Translations under genes and position numbers: made by a program | Assembly: GCA_025966355.1 (NCBI GenBank) | Contig: JAICWZ010000035.1 | Coordinates: 1 to 9,914 of the forward strand | Direction: 5' to 3' | DNA from: Thermomicrobiaceae bacterium | GTDB lineage: Bacteria; Chloroflexota; Chloroflexia; Thermomicrobiales; Thermomicrobiaceae | DNA: 9,914 bases | Shown here: in pieces, positions 1 to 7,845 of the stretch | Position numbering within the stretch: the first letter of the stretch is position 1 | Layout: each line of letters opens with the position of its first letter | The notes under the pieces: model-generated | Told to the model about the DNA's origin: nothing | Databases searched by the model: none | Seen by the model: only the letters and a program-made list of their open reading frames with translations

Positions 1-778
1 CACGCTGCAAGAGCACCTCTTCAGCTTCCTGCTGCGGGCCGCGTGTTACCTCGTCTGCGATGATGTCGCCGAGATTCGTTTCGTCCTCGCTGCTGAACGG
101 TGTATCGAGCGAGATCGTCCGCTGGGCAGCCTGAATGATCTGCTCCAGCTTTTCCGGCTGGATGCTCATCGCTTCGGCCAGTTCCTCCGGCAATGGTGGC
201 CGCCCCAGCTCCTGCGTCAGTTGTGCCAGCGAACGCCGGTAGCGGGTGATGCTGTCGGTCACGTGGACCGGCAAGCGGATGGTACGCCCCTGATCCGAGA
301 TGGCACGGGTAATCGCCTGGCGAATCCACCAGGTGGCATAGGTGCTGAAGCGATAGCCGCGCGTCCAGTCGTACTTCTCGACGGCACGCATCAGGCCGAG
401 GTTCCCCTCCTGTACCAGATCGAGCAGCGAGAGTCCGCGTCCGAGATAACGCTTGGCGATGCTGACGACGAGACGCAGGTTGGCGCGCACGAAGCGTTGC
501 AGGGCATCCATATCGCCCTGCTCGATGCGCTGCGCAAGGAGCACCTCGTCCTGCGCCGTCAAGAGCGGCACCTGTGAGATGTCGCGCAGGTAGAGGCGAA
601 CCGGATCGGTGACGACGTTCGGATCGAAACGCGCGATCTCGTCGAGATCTTCGCTCTCAACCTGTGGCTCGGCGCTCAAGTCGTCGTCGGAAGGAGCAAT
701 GTCAGGCACCGAGGATCGTACGCCAACCTCGTCCGGATCGTTCTCGGGGATTTTCGCGTTGTTGCGCTGCTCGGACAT
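1..778 (-). CDS. RpoD-like sigma-70 family RNA polymerase sigma factor (C-terminus beyond window)
   Basis: The protein recruits core RNA polymerase to promoters. The visible 259 residues begin at an ATG (778-776) preceded by GAGGAG with a 10-base spacer. Residues 1-55 are acidic and low in complexity. Region 1.2 follows at about 57-90 ([18 protein letters not shown]). Region 2 spans about 91-160, with [37 protein letters not shown] and the core/-10 recognition motif [20 protein letters not shown]. Region 3 starts near 166 ([13 protein letters not shown]) and runs to about 240 (TISLDTPF, then LGDIIADE). Region 4, which reads the -35 box, lies beyond base 1. Region 2 is almost textbook RpoD, so this is a primary (SigA/RpoD) or close group 2 factor; the short N-terminus and missing region 4 do not allow a choice. 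It is transcribed away from the Rad50-like gene. Confidence 0.95.
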   Translation of the reverse strand, partial: MSEQRNNAKIPENDPDEVGVRSSVPDIAPSDDDLSAEPQVESEDLDEIARFDPNVVTDPVRLYLRDISQVPLLTAQDEVLLAQRIEQGDMDALQRFVRANLRLVVSIAKRYLGRGLSLLDLVQEGNLGLMRAVEKYDWTRGYRFSTYATWWIRQAITRAISDQGRTIRLPVHVTDSITRYRRSLAQLTQELGRPPLPEELAEAMSIQPEKLEQIIQAAQRTISLDTPFSSEDETNLGDIIADEVTRGPQQEAEEVLLQR

Positions 779-794
779 GGCGCGTTGTCTCCTC

Positions 795-807
795 ACCTGG
801 ACCAGGT
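795..807. repeat. Short inverted repeat abutting the sigma factor ribosome binding site
   Basis: ACCTGG-A-CCAGGT has two perfect 6-base arms around one base. On the minus strand it directly precedes the GAGGAG Shine-Dalgarno (794-789) of the sigma factor gene. It could be an operator half-site pair; a stable hairpin is unlikely with a one-base loop. A 13-base imperfect palindrome can arise by chance. Confidence 0.3.
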
Positions 808-982
808 CGTCACTCGAATCCGCCCCCTATCAGATGGTCGGGCCGGAATCAAGCGTCTTCAACGGTTAACGCGCGGCGAGGCGATCGGAGTCGCAAAAAC
901 GCCACGAGAGTATACTTGTTGCCGGTCAAGAAGCGGGTCGCCTACTTCAGTCGAACGTTCGTCATACAACCGATGGTGAGTC

Positions 983-3535
983 ATGATCCCGACGTCCATC
1001 AGCGTACGGAATTTTATGTGTTATCGCTCGAGTATCGAGATCGATCTGCGCGGCGTCCGCGTCGCCTGTCTTTCCGGCGAAAACGGAGCCGGCAAATCTG
1101 CCCTGCTCGATTCGATCACCTGGTCGCTCTGGGGCAAAGCCCGCGTCAACAGTGATCGGGATCTCATCGCGCTCAACGCCACCGAAATGGAAGTCACCTT
1201 CGGTTTTGAACTCCAGGGTCAGGAGTTTCGGGTGACCCGTCGTCGGGCTCGTGGCGGAACCGGGCAACTCGCGCTCGATCTCCAAACGCTTGACGAAAGC
1301 GGCTGGCATACGATCAGCGGAGCGACGGCTCGAGAGACGCAACGAGCGATTGACCGGCTGCTCAAGATGGACTACGACACATTTATCAACTCGGCGTTCA
1401 TTTTGCAAGGCCGGGCCGACGAATTCACGACCAAAACCCCGGCGCTCCGCAAGCAGACGCTCTCCGAGATTCTCAACCTTTCCGACTACGACCGCTACGA
1501 AGAGATCGCCCGGCAGCAGCTGCGCGATCATGACCGAACGCTCCGCGAGATCGATGCCGCCATCGAGCGCATGGACCTGCGGCTTGCCGAGTTGCCAATG
1601 CGTCGTGACGAGGTCGAGCGACTCGGGACCGAGCTCCTCTCGCTCAGCGAACAGGTCGAAGCAGCTAAAGAACGGGTCGCTTCCGTTCAGCAACAACTGA
1701 AGCTGCTTGAGCTTGCCGCCGGACAGCGCGATATTTTGCGGAAAGAAATCGCCGCGCTCAACGATGAAATCGCTCGACACACGAAGACGAGAACCGCGAC
1801 GGCCGCGCGCATCGCGCAGCAGGAAACGATACTCGCGCGCAAGGATGAGATCGTCGCGCGCCACCGCGAACTGCAATCGCTCCGGCGTGAGCACGAGGAG
1901 ATCGGCGGCGCACTCGCGCAGCGTCAGGCGTTACTCAACCGACATCGCACTGTTGAATTGGCGATCCAGAAAGCGCGCCACTCCGTCGAAACGCAGTTGC
2001 AATCGGTACGCGACCGTATCGTCCTTCTGGATACAACGGTCGCCGGTCGAGCCGTCGTCGAGCGCGACCAAATCAAACTCCAACGCGAAATAGAGAAGCT
2101 GGCCCAGGTCACGACACGCCTCGATCAGGTCCGCTCGGATCGTTCGATACAGGAGACGCGTAGCGGCGAGCTCGCCGCCGAGAACCGCCGGCTGATGGAC
2201 GATATGAACGATCTTAAAGCTCGCATCGCCCAGCTTGATCTGGCGACCGCCAGCTGCCCGATCTGCCGCCAGCCGCTTGGGCCGGGAGAACGCGAACGCT
2301 TGCGCGCCGATTACGAAATCGAGGGCAAGGAACAGGGCGGCCGTTACCGTGCCAATCGCACTGAAATCCGTTGCATCGACGAGGCGATCGAGAAGAGCAA
2401 GCGCGAAATCAAGCAGCTCGAACAGCAGCAGGAACAGCGTCAATCGCTGGCACGCCAGGAGGCCACGCTGGCTGAACGCCTCGCTGCGGCAACCCGTGCC
2501 GAAGCGGAGCTGAGCGAGCAGCGCGCCATCGAAGCGACGCTGGTAGCGTGCCTCGAAGGGGCCGACCTCGCTGCGAGCGAGCGGGCGGAGTTGACATCGC
2601 TCAACAAAAAGCTCGCCGCGATTCCGTTTGACGAGACGCGTTATCAGAAGGTGCAGGAGCGTCTCCGGAAACTCGCGGGTGTGGATGACGAAGCGAGCAA
2701 ACTGCGTTCAGCTGAAAGCGCGCTCGCATCAGAGCAACAGCAGTTGCAGATGATTGACGAGGCGCTGGCTGATCGCACGATGAGTCGTGATCAGAAGATC
2801 GAACAAGAAGCGACACTCACCGAAAGCCTCGCCGGATTGAGCCAAACGCGCGATGAATTTGACCTGCTCGATGCGGAATTGGCGCGGCTCGAGCGAGCGC
2901 GCTCGGACACCCAGGAGCAACTGGGCGCCGCCCGGCAGCGCGTCGAAGATCTGCACGTGCTCGCCGATGAACGAGTGGTAACGCTCAAGCAGCGCGCACG
3001 GACGGCCGAGCAAAAGGCAATCTACGATGAGCTGGTCATCGCCTTCGGCAAACGCGGCATTCAGGCGATGATTATCGAAAACGTCGTACCGGAGCTGGAA
3101 GACGCGGCCAACCGCATCCTCGACAAGATGCCGGGCAATACGATGCACCTGACTTTCGAGACGCAGCGTAAGGCGAAGAGTCGCGATGGCGTCATCGAGA
3201 CGCTCGACATCCTGATCAGCGACGAAATCGGCCAGCGCCCATACGAGCTCTACAGTGGCGGCGAAGCGTTTCGACTCAACTTCGCCATCAGTGTCGCGCT
3301 CAGCATGCTACTCGCCCGACGCGCCGGGGCGCGCTTGCAAACGCTTGTCATCGATGAGGGCTTCGGCACGCAGGACAGTCGTGGCCGCGATGGCCTGATC
3401 GAAGCGATCCGCGCGATCGAGCCCGATTTCCACACGATTCTGGTCATCACGCACATCGCCGAACTGAAAGAGATGTTTCCGACGCGCATCGACGTTATCA
3501 AGGAACTTGATGGCTCGCGCGTCTTCGTCAATTGA
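983..3535 (+). CDS. Rad50/SbcC-type SMC-like ATPase (DNA double-strand break repair)
   Basis: At 850 residues this is a complete Rad50/SbcC-family ATPase. Such proteins form a complex with the Mre11/SbcD nuclease, which processes DNA ends and hairpins in the cytoplasm. The N-terminal lobe has the beta-strand start ISVRNFMCYRSSIEIDLRG, Walker A GENGAGKSA at 32-40 and the Q-loop at Q142 (FILQGRADEF). Long coiled coil runs from about 175 to 415 and 440 to 690. The apex holds the zinc-hook CPIC with Cys425 and Cys428, which dimerises through Zn in this family. The C-terminal lobe has the ABC signature YSGGEAFRLNFA from 757, Walker B LVIDE with D791/E792, D-loop GTQD and H-loop His824. The start fits the family N-terminus, but the nearest GGTGAG lies only 2 bases upstream, so initiation may be weak or leaderless-like. 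No sbcD flanks it here. It could be called sbcC or rad50; without the partner I leave the symbol empty. Confidence 0.95.
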   Translation: MIPTSISVRNFMCYRSSIEIDLRGVRVACLSGENGAGKSALLDSITWSLWGKARVNSDRDLIALNATEMEVTFGFELQGQEFRVTRRRARGGTGQLALDLQTLDESGWHTISGATARETQRAIDRLLKMDYDTFINSAFILQGRADEFTTKTPALRKQTLSEILNLSDYDRYEEIARQQLRDHDRTLREIDAAIERMDLRLAELPMRRDEVERLGTELLSLSEQVEAAKERVASVQQQLKLLELAAGQRDILRKEIAALNDEIARHTKTRTATAARIAQQETILARKDEIVARHRELQSLRREHEEIGGALAQRQALLNRHRTVELAIQKARHSVETQLQSVRDRIVLLDTTVAGRAVVERDQIKLQREIEKLAQVTTRLDQVRSDRSIQETRSGELAAENRRLMDDMNDLKARIAQLDLATASCPICRQPLGPGERERLRADYEIEGKEQGGRYRANRTEIRCIDEAIEKSKREIKQLEQQQEQRQSLARQEATLAERLAAATRAEAELSEQRAIEATLVACLEGADLAASERAELTSLNKKLAAIPFDETRYQKVQERLRKLAGVDDEASKLRSAESALASEQQQLQMIDEALADRTMSRDQKIEQEATLTESLAGLSQTRDEFDLLDAELARLERARSDTQEQLGAARQRVEDLHVLADERVVTLKQRARTAEQKAIYDELVIAFGKRGIQAMIIENVVPELEDAANRILDKMPGNTMHLTFETQRKAKSRDGVIETLDILISDEIGQRPYELYSGGEAFRLNFAISVALSMLLARRAGARLQTLVIDEGFGTQDSRGRDGLIEAIRAIEPDFHTILVITHIAELKEMFPTRIDVIKELDGSRVFVN

Positions 3536-3550
3536 GCGTATTGCCGGAAC

Positions 3551-3556
3551 GGGAGG
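3551..3556 (+). promoter_or_regulatory. Ribosome binding site that fixes the DHDPS-family start
   Basis: GGGAGG lies 4 bases before the ATG at 3561. An in-frame ATG at 3507 lies within the Rad50-like gene, has no comparable site, and would add 18 residues unlike the family N-terminus. The 3561 start is therefore preferred. Confidence 0.8.
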
Positions 3557-3560
3557 ACTG

Positions 3561-4469
3561 ATGGATCAGATTCGAGGCATCTACAACATTCTGACGACGC
3601 CCTTTCAGCCGGACGGCTCTCTCGATGAACCGAGTCTCCGTCGCTTGACCACCGCCATCATCGCCATGGGGGTCGACGGTATCACCGTGCTCGGCGTCGC
3701 CGGTGAGGCGCAGAAGCTGACCGAGCCGGAGCGTGCCCGCGTCGTTGCGACCGTCATGGAGGTCAACGACGGGCGCGTCCCGATCATCGTTGGTGCTTCG
3801 CGCGATGGCACGTCACCGGCCATTGCCGCCTGTCGTGCGGCACAGGACGCTGGTGCCGCCGGTGTCATGGTCGCACCACCGACCTTTGCCCAGCCCGGAC
3901 CCGCATTGATCGAGCATTTTCGCCGTATCGGCGAGGCGATCGATATTCCGATCGTGCTGCAAGACTACCCGCCGGTGAACGGCGTGACGCTCTCGCCGCG
4001 CGCGATGGCCGACCTGGTCGAAGCCGTTCCCGCGATCACCACTATCAAGCTCGAAGATGCACCGACGCCGCAACGCTTCGCCCAAACGCTGGCGCTAACC
4101 GGCGACCGCGTCTCGATCGTCGGCGGCGTGGGCGGCATGTATCTGCTCGATGAACTCCGGCGCGGTGGCAGCGGCGCCATGACCGGCTTCGCCTTCCCCG
4201 AAGTGCTTCTCGCGATCTGGCGCGCCTGGGAACGCGGCGACCACCAAACCGCCACTGAGACTTACTACACATATCTGCCGGTGCTCATCTTCGAGGGACA
4301 GCCGAAAATTGGCGTCGCGATCCGCAAAGAGGTGCTGCGGCGGCGAGGGCTCATCAACTGCGCGCGCATCCGTCAACCAGGGCTGACACTTGACGACGGC
4401 ACGCTCGCCGGGCTGATCGCCACCCTGGAGTTCACCAACATCGAACAGGCGTTTCCAGCGCCGATCTAA
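3561..4469 (+). CDS. Dihydrodipicolinate synthase/N-acetylneuraminate lyase superfamily protein, substrate unknown
   Basis: This is a 302-residue, single-domain class I aldolase-type (beta/alpha)8 barrel of normal family length. Members form a Schiff base with a 2-oxo acid such as pyruvate and either condense or cleave it. The N-terminus GIYNILTTPFQPDGSLD is typical of the family. The Schiff-base lysine is K163 (TTIKLEDAPTP), and Tyr136 (VLQDYPPVNG) sits where the family's catalytic tyrosine lies. The usual GTTGE motif, whose second Thr takes part in the proton relay of lysine-biosynthetic DapA, is replaced by GVAGEA at 45-50. It is therefore unlikely to be a true DapA and is better regarded as a sugar-acid or hydroxy-oxo-acid lyase/aldolase of unknown specificity. 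The start is 25 bases after the Rad50-like stop, which suggests co-transcription, though no functional link is obvious. Confidence 0.9.
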   Translation: MDQIRGIYNILTTPFQPDGSLDEPSLRRLTTAIIAMGVDGITVLGVAGEAQKLTEPERARVVATVMEVNDGRVPIIVGASRDGTSPAIAACRAAQDAGAAGVMVAPPTFAQPGPALIEHFRRIGEAIDIPIVLQDYPPVNGVTLSPRAMADLVEAVPAITTIKLEDAPTPQRFAQTLALTGDRVSIVGGVGGMYLLDELRRGGSGAMTGFAFPEVLLAIWRAWERGDHQTATETYYTYLPVLIFEGQPKIGVAIRKEVLRRRGLINCARIRQPGLTLDDGTLAGLIATLEFTNIEQAFPAPI

Positions 4470-4498
4470 CCCGCGAATTACCGGGCCAATTCCACCCC

Positions 4499-4528
4499 GT
4501 AGGGGCGATTCATGAATCGCGGTCCTAC
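4499..4528. repeat. Palindromic repeat GTAGGGGCGATTCATGAATCGC... at a convergent gene junction
   Basis: The core at 4505-4520 (GCGATTCATGAATCGC) is a perfect 16-base palindrome. Outer arms GTAGG (4499-4503) and CCTAC (4524-4528) also pair, leaving a small asymmetric internal loop. From memory, the element resembles a repeat (GTAGGGGCGATTCATGAATCGCCCCTAC type) scattered through Chloroflexota and cyanobacterial genomes; this copy has diverged in its right arm. It lies between two converging genes and supplies the stop codon of the leftward one. It lacks a clear T tract, so a terminator role is only possible. Confidence 0.7.
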
Positions 4529-5973
4529 TGCGAGGTGAAGACCTTGAAGCGACTGAAGCTGGATGCTGGATCGTAGAAGGTGACGTCAATCTGTGCCGTC
4601 GCGCCTGGCTGCAACGTGTCGAGCGACAGGAATCCGGCGTTGTAATCGAGGATCGTGCCGTCCTGACGGTAGAGCGTCACGACGTACGACGGCCGCGTGA
4701 GCGGCTGCTTCGTGTCGTTCTGCACGGTTGCCGTCACGTGGTAGTCACCGCTCGCCAGATACTGTGAATTGATGACCATTAACGAGAGATTCGTCGCCTG
4801 CGCCAGCGGCGCGACGGTCCCTGTGACCTTCGTCACTGCGTGATCGTAGGTCGGACCGGAATCGAACCAGACCCGGAACGGGAGCGACTGCCCCGGTGCG
4901 ATCGACGCGAAATCGAGATACGCCGTCTTCGACGCGATCATTTTCTGCTGGGTCGAATAGAGTTCAACCGTCACGGCAACCCGGCCATACGCGGCCTTCG
5001 AACCGTTCGTCACCTGCCCCAGGAAGATCCAGTTGCCGTTCAGATCCTTGCTCGAGGTGACGGCGCTGGTCGTCAATGCGCTCGAGCTTTGCGAGCCATA
5101 GCGCCACTCATAGTAATGCCGGCCGACATTGCCCGATTCAACCTTCCATCCGTCCGAATTGTCTGGCGTATAGGTCAGCACCCGACGCTCGAATGCCTGC
5201 ACCAGCACCCGGTGTGGCGCGCCGCCGATCTTCACCGTCGTCCAGTACGCTTCGCTGATCGGGAAGCCGGTCGCGAAGAATGGATCGCTGAACAGCGGCG
5301 CATTCGTGTACTGGAAGCCGTCGTAGGTGATGCCACTCGAATCCATGAAATCCCAGAAGACGGACGCGATGTCGTGGTTGGTCTGCGGGACGAACTTCGC
5401 CGCCGTGACATCAAGCGCTCCCGCGCTCGCGTCGTTGCCGACGTTTCCGTGGCGATCGACCGTCTGCGTGACCTTCCAGCCGAGCGGCATCGGCTTGTAG
5501 TTCATCAGACTGTTGAAGGTCGCGTAGGTCGGCGCGTTCGGATCGTTCTCGTCACCGGCCAGGTCGATCTCGGCCGGGCCATAATCGACGTAGGCGCTGT
5601 TTCCCACCTGCATCTGTCCGGTGATCAGCTCTTTCGCCAGCAGTCCATTCGCGACGTACCACTGGCTGTTCGGGTCGGCCGTCGAATCAGTGATCTCCAT
5701 GCGGCTCTTGTCGAAATACTGGACGCGCCGGACACCTTTTTCACCGGCCACATTCCCTTCGGCATACGGCTCAAGCAGCACATCGGTGAATGGCTTGGGT
5801 CCCCACATCCAGGTTCGGTTGACCTTACCGGCTGCCACCGGTTGATCGGTCCGATTCCAGACGCGTTCGAAGGCATACGATCCGAAATCCGCGGCCGACG
5901 CTGATTGGATCGACGGGATGAGCCAGAGCGCCAGGACGGCAACGATCGACAGGATTTTGCGAAACGGACCCAT
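4525..5973 (-). CDS. Exported protein of Chloroflexota type with two C-terminal FxLYD-like modules, function unknown
   Basis: The 482-residue protein starts with a clear signal peptide: basic MGPFRK, a hydrophobic run at about 8-22, and an ASA-A site with likely cleavage after residue 27. The start at 5973 is supported by GGAG 8 bases upstream. An earlier in-frame ATG at 6015 would place 14 non-signal residues in front. The central part (about 30-295) is rich in Trp and Tyr. Its stretch GFPISEAYWTTVKIGG, then VLVQAFERRVLTYTPDN and GNVGRHYYEWRYG (236-293), matches a motif set I associate with secreted Chloroflexota proteins of unknown role. Two beta modules follow, at about 314-385 and 400-480, each with a (V/T)(V/T)xLY strand and a later (I/L)xPGxS/A strand as in FxLYD domains. 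No membrane anchor, LPxTG or catalytic motif is visible, so it is probably released or surface-associated. It appears to be transcribed alone. Confidence 0.88.
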   Translation of the reverse strand: MGPFRKILSIVAVLALWLIPSIQSASAADFGSYAFERVWNRTDQPVAAGKVNRTWMWGPKPFTDVLLEPYAEGNVAGEKGVRRVQYFDKSRMEITDSTADPNSQWYVANGLLAKELITGQMQVGNSAYVDYGPAEIDLAGDENDPNAPTYATFNSLMNYKPMPLGWKVTQTVDRHGNVGNDASAGALDVTAAKFVPQTNHDIASVFWDFMDSSGITYDGFQYTNAPLFSDPFFATGFPISEAYWTTVKIGGAPHRVLVQAFERRVLTYTPDNSDGWKVESGNVGRHYYEWRYGSQSSSALTTSAVTSSKDLNGNWIFLGQVTNGSKAAYGRVAVTVELYSTQQKMIASKTAYLDFASIAPGQSLPFRVWFDSGPTYDHAVTKVTGTVAPLAQATNLSLMVINSQYLASGDYHVTATVQNDTKQPLTRPSYVVTLYRQDGTILDYNAGFLSLDTLQPGATAQIDVTFYDPASSFSRFKVFTSQ

Positions 5974-6311
5974 GCGGCAAGCTCCAGGATCAACGGGGCC
6001 GACCGCCCCGGACAATCGCGTCTATCGCTTGCCAACGTTAGAGCATCGGTCCGGATGAATCAGTAGCCCATTATCACCAATCCGCCTCGGTCACTCGCCT
6101 GTACAGCGCCATCTGAAAAAGCCCGCTGTATGCCGCATTGCGTATACTTATGTTGCGCTGAAAGGAACGGCCCGAGGACGCCTGAGCGAATCCCGCCGCG
6201 GCGCGGAGTGTATGCGTACGCTTGTATCCTCGTCCACGATCGAATACTCATCGCCGACCCGCGCGAAGTGAAATCAACGCGCCCGCACGCTTCACGATGC
6301 AGGTGAATGCC
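5974..6311. other. Divergent intergenic region between the exported protein gene and the NfeD gene
   Basis: This 338-base stretch must carry the leaders of two diverging genes. On the minus strand, GATAAT (6075-6070) is a good -10-like hexamer, but I see no convincing -35 at 16-18 bases. On the plus strand, TATACT (6143-6148) is -10-like, again without a good -35. GCGTACGC (6214-6221) is an 8-base palindrome. There is no RNA gene, long hairpin or credible coding sequence. The plus-strand frame open from 6222 lacks a ribosome binding site before the NfeD start. Confidence 0.6.
6301..6306 (+). promoter_or_regulatory. Ribosome binding site that fixes the NfeD start
   Basis: AGGTGA lies 5 bases before the ATG at 6312. 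The competing in-frame ATGs at 6222 and 6297 have no such site, and the extra residues they would add (polar, Arg-rich) do not look like an NfeD N-terminus. Confidence 0.7.
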
Positions 6312-6977
6312 ATGACAATTCCTGATCAATTGCTCAACACGCTCAATGACCCGACCATTGCGTACCTCTTGATTAGCGCCGGTCTGCTGGCGATCTTTTT
6401 CGAGCTGGCAAGTCCGGGCGCGATCGTTCCCGGCGTTTCCGGCGTGATCGCACTCTTCCTCGGGCTGGTGTCGCTCGGCAATCTCGACGCGAACTGGGCC
6501 GGTCTCCTCCTGATGGCGCTCGGGTTCGTCCTGTTTGCCATCGATCTCCACGCGCCGAGCCACGGCATCCTGACGACCGGCGGTGTCATCTCGTTCGGAA
6601 TCGGTTCATTCTTGCTCGAACGGACCTCGGAATCACCAACGGCCAGCATCTCGCGCGTCGCGGTCGTCGTCGTGACAGCCGTCATGGCGGCGTTTTTCAT
6701 CTTCGCGATTGGCGCCGTCCTGCGTACTCGACTCGAACGGGTCACGACGGGGACCGAAGGAATGCGCGGCGCGATCGGGGTGGTTCGAGAGCCACTCGAT
6801 CCGACCGGCTACGTCTTCGTCAATGGTGAACTCTGGCGCGCACAGTCGACCGACGGAACGATTTTGATCGGCGATTTCGTGCGCGTGATCGAAGTCGATG
6901 GCCTTACATTGTTGGTGACACCGGAGGTCGGTGAAGCGCACGATCCGGAGCGGAGGATCGAATCGCCGGCCGCCTGA
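6312..6977 (+). CDS. NfeD-family membrane protein, short form without protease domain
   Basis: This 221-residue integral membrane protein belongs to the short NfeD class (NfeD1b-like), which lacks the ClpP-type protease domain of long NfeD. Hydrophobic segments lie at about 16-31, 37-55, 63-78, 86-102 and 115-138. The family motif ELASPG is at 31-36, between the first two segments. The tail at about 150-204 (GAIGVVREPLDPTGYVFVNG, ELWRAQS, IGDFVRVIEVDG) is the soluble OB-fold domain that the family is thought to use for partner contact. The slipin gene starts 28 bases after its stop. Short NfeD proteins and slipins are repeatedly encoded together and are thought to act in membrane microdomain organisation or membrane protein quality control. 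Family assignment is secure; the exact role is not. Confidence 0.92.
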   Translation: MTIPDQLLNTLNDPTIAYLLISAGLLAIFFELASPGAIVPGVSGVIALFLGLVSLGNLDANWAGLLLMALGFVLFAIDLHAPSHGILTTGGVISFGIGSFLLERTSESPTASISRVAVVVVTAVMAAFFIFAIGAVLRTRLERVTTGTEGMRGAIGVVREPLDPTGYVFVNGELWRAQSTDGTILIGDFVRVIEVDGLTLLVTPEVGEAHDPERRIESPAA

Positions 6978-7005
6978 ATACGTGAATTCACTGAAGGAGT
7001 CGTAA

Positions 7006-7845
7006 ATGAATACGCTGGTCGTCATTGGAATCATCGTCTTCGTACTGCTGATCGTCTTGAGTGCGACGGTCAAGATCGTGCAGGAATACGAACGCGGTGT
7101 CGTCTTTCGCGTCGGGCGGATCGTCGGCCCACGTGGGCCGGGCATCATCCTGCTCATCCCGTTCATTGAACGCATGACGAAGGTCGATCTCCGGACGCTG
7201 ACGCTCGATATCCCCGCGCAGGAAGTCATCACACGCGACAACGTGACGATTCGGGTCAACGCCGTCGCCTACTTCCGCGTGGTCGATCCAAACGCGGCCA
7301 TCGTCAACATCGCGGACCATATTCGAGCGACCTCCCAGATCGCTCAGACGACGCTGCGCAGTGTGCTCGGCCAGGCCGAACTCGATGAACTGCTCTCCGA
7401 ACGCGAACAGATCAACCAACACCTGCAAGAGATCATCGATCAGCAGACCGAGCCGTGGGGCGTCAAGGTGAGCATCGTCGAGGTGAAGGACGTCGAACTG
7501 CCCGACACGATGCAGCGCGCAATGGCACGCCAAGCCGAAGCCGAGCGCGAAAAGCGGGCCAAGATCATTCACGCCGAGGGCGAATTTTCGGCCGCCGGTC
7601 AGCTTGGTAACGCCGCACGCATCATCGCCGAATCGCCCGGCGCGCTCCAGCTGCGCTATCTGCAGACGTTGAGCGAGATCGCCGAGGAACGGAACAGCAC
7701 GATCATCTTCCCGCTACCGATCGACCTGATCACGCCGTTCCTCTCCACGCTTAGCGGAGGGACGCCGAACTCGCATACGCCTGTCCATGAGCCTTCAGTG
7801 GTGCCGCCGGTACCAAACAGCGAGGACACGTTGGAGAACGCATGA
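7006..7845 (+). CDS. Slipin (stomatin-like SPFH/band 7 protein)
   Basis: A 279-residue SPFH protein anchored by one N-terminal membrane segment (about 3-23). [20 protein letters not shown] (28-46) and [20 protein letters not shown] (53-72) are diagnostic for slipins. The SPFH core extends to about 170 ([20 protein letters not shown]), followed by an Ala/Glu/Arg-rich helix with [18 protein letters not shown] (176-193), which drives oligomerisation in this family. The segment at 213-245 ([23 protein letters not shown]) is also typical. The last 30 residues are Pro/Ser/Thr-rich and variable. GAAGGAG lies 6 bases before the ATG. It forms oligomeric rings or platforms at the membrane with NfeD as partner. 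Its stop codon overlaps the start of the next gene, pointing to one three-gene transcript. Confidence 0.95.
   Translation: MNTLVVIGIIVFVLLIVLSATVKIVQEYERGVVFRVGRIVGPRGPGIILLIPFIERMTKVDLRTLTLDIPAQEVITRDNVTIRVNAVAYFRVVDPNAAIVNIADHIRATSQIAQTTLRSVLGQAELDELLSEREQINQHLQEIIDQQTEPWGVKVSIVEVKDVELPDTMQRAMARQAEAEREKRAKIIHAEGEFSAAGQLGNAARIIAESPGALQLRYLQTLSEIAEERNSTIIFPLPIDLITPFLSTLSGGTPNSHTPVHEPSVVPPVPNSEDTLENA

Noticed and set aside
905..936. Minus-strand TTGACC followed by TATACT upstream of the sigma factor gene, considered as a promoter
   Set aside because: Only 9 bases separate the two hexamers, too few for a sigma-70 promoter. The TATACT may still be a -10, but no -35 at the right distance was found.
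962..1894. A 310-codon minus-strand open frame across the start of the Rad50-like gene
   Set aside because: It is opposite unmistakable Walker A and Q-loop coding sequence and has no family features of its own.
3507..3560. Start of the DHDPS-family protein at the upstream ATG 3507, overlapping the Rad50-like gene
   Set aside because: The ATG at 3561 has a strong GGGAGG site and begins the protein at the normal family N-terminus.
4840..5904. A 354-codon open frame on the plus strand, antisense to the exported protein gene
   Set aside because: The translation is Arg- and Ile-rich with no recognisable domain, and it mirrors a well-supported gene with signal peptide and ribosome binding site. 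It is a typical shadow of high-GC coding sequence.
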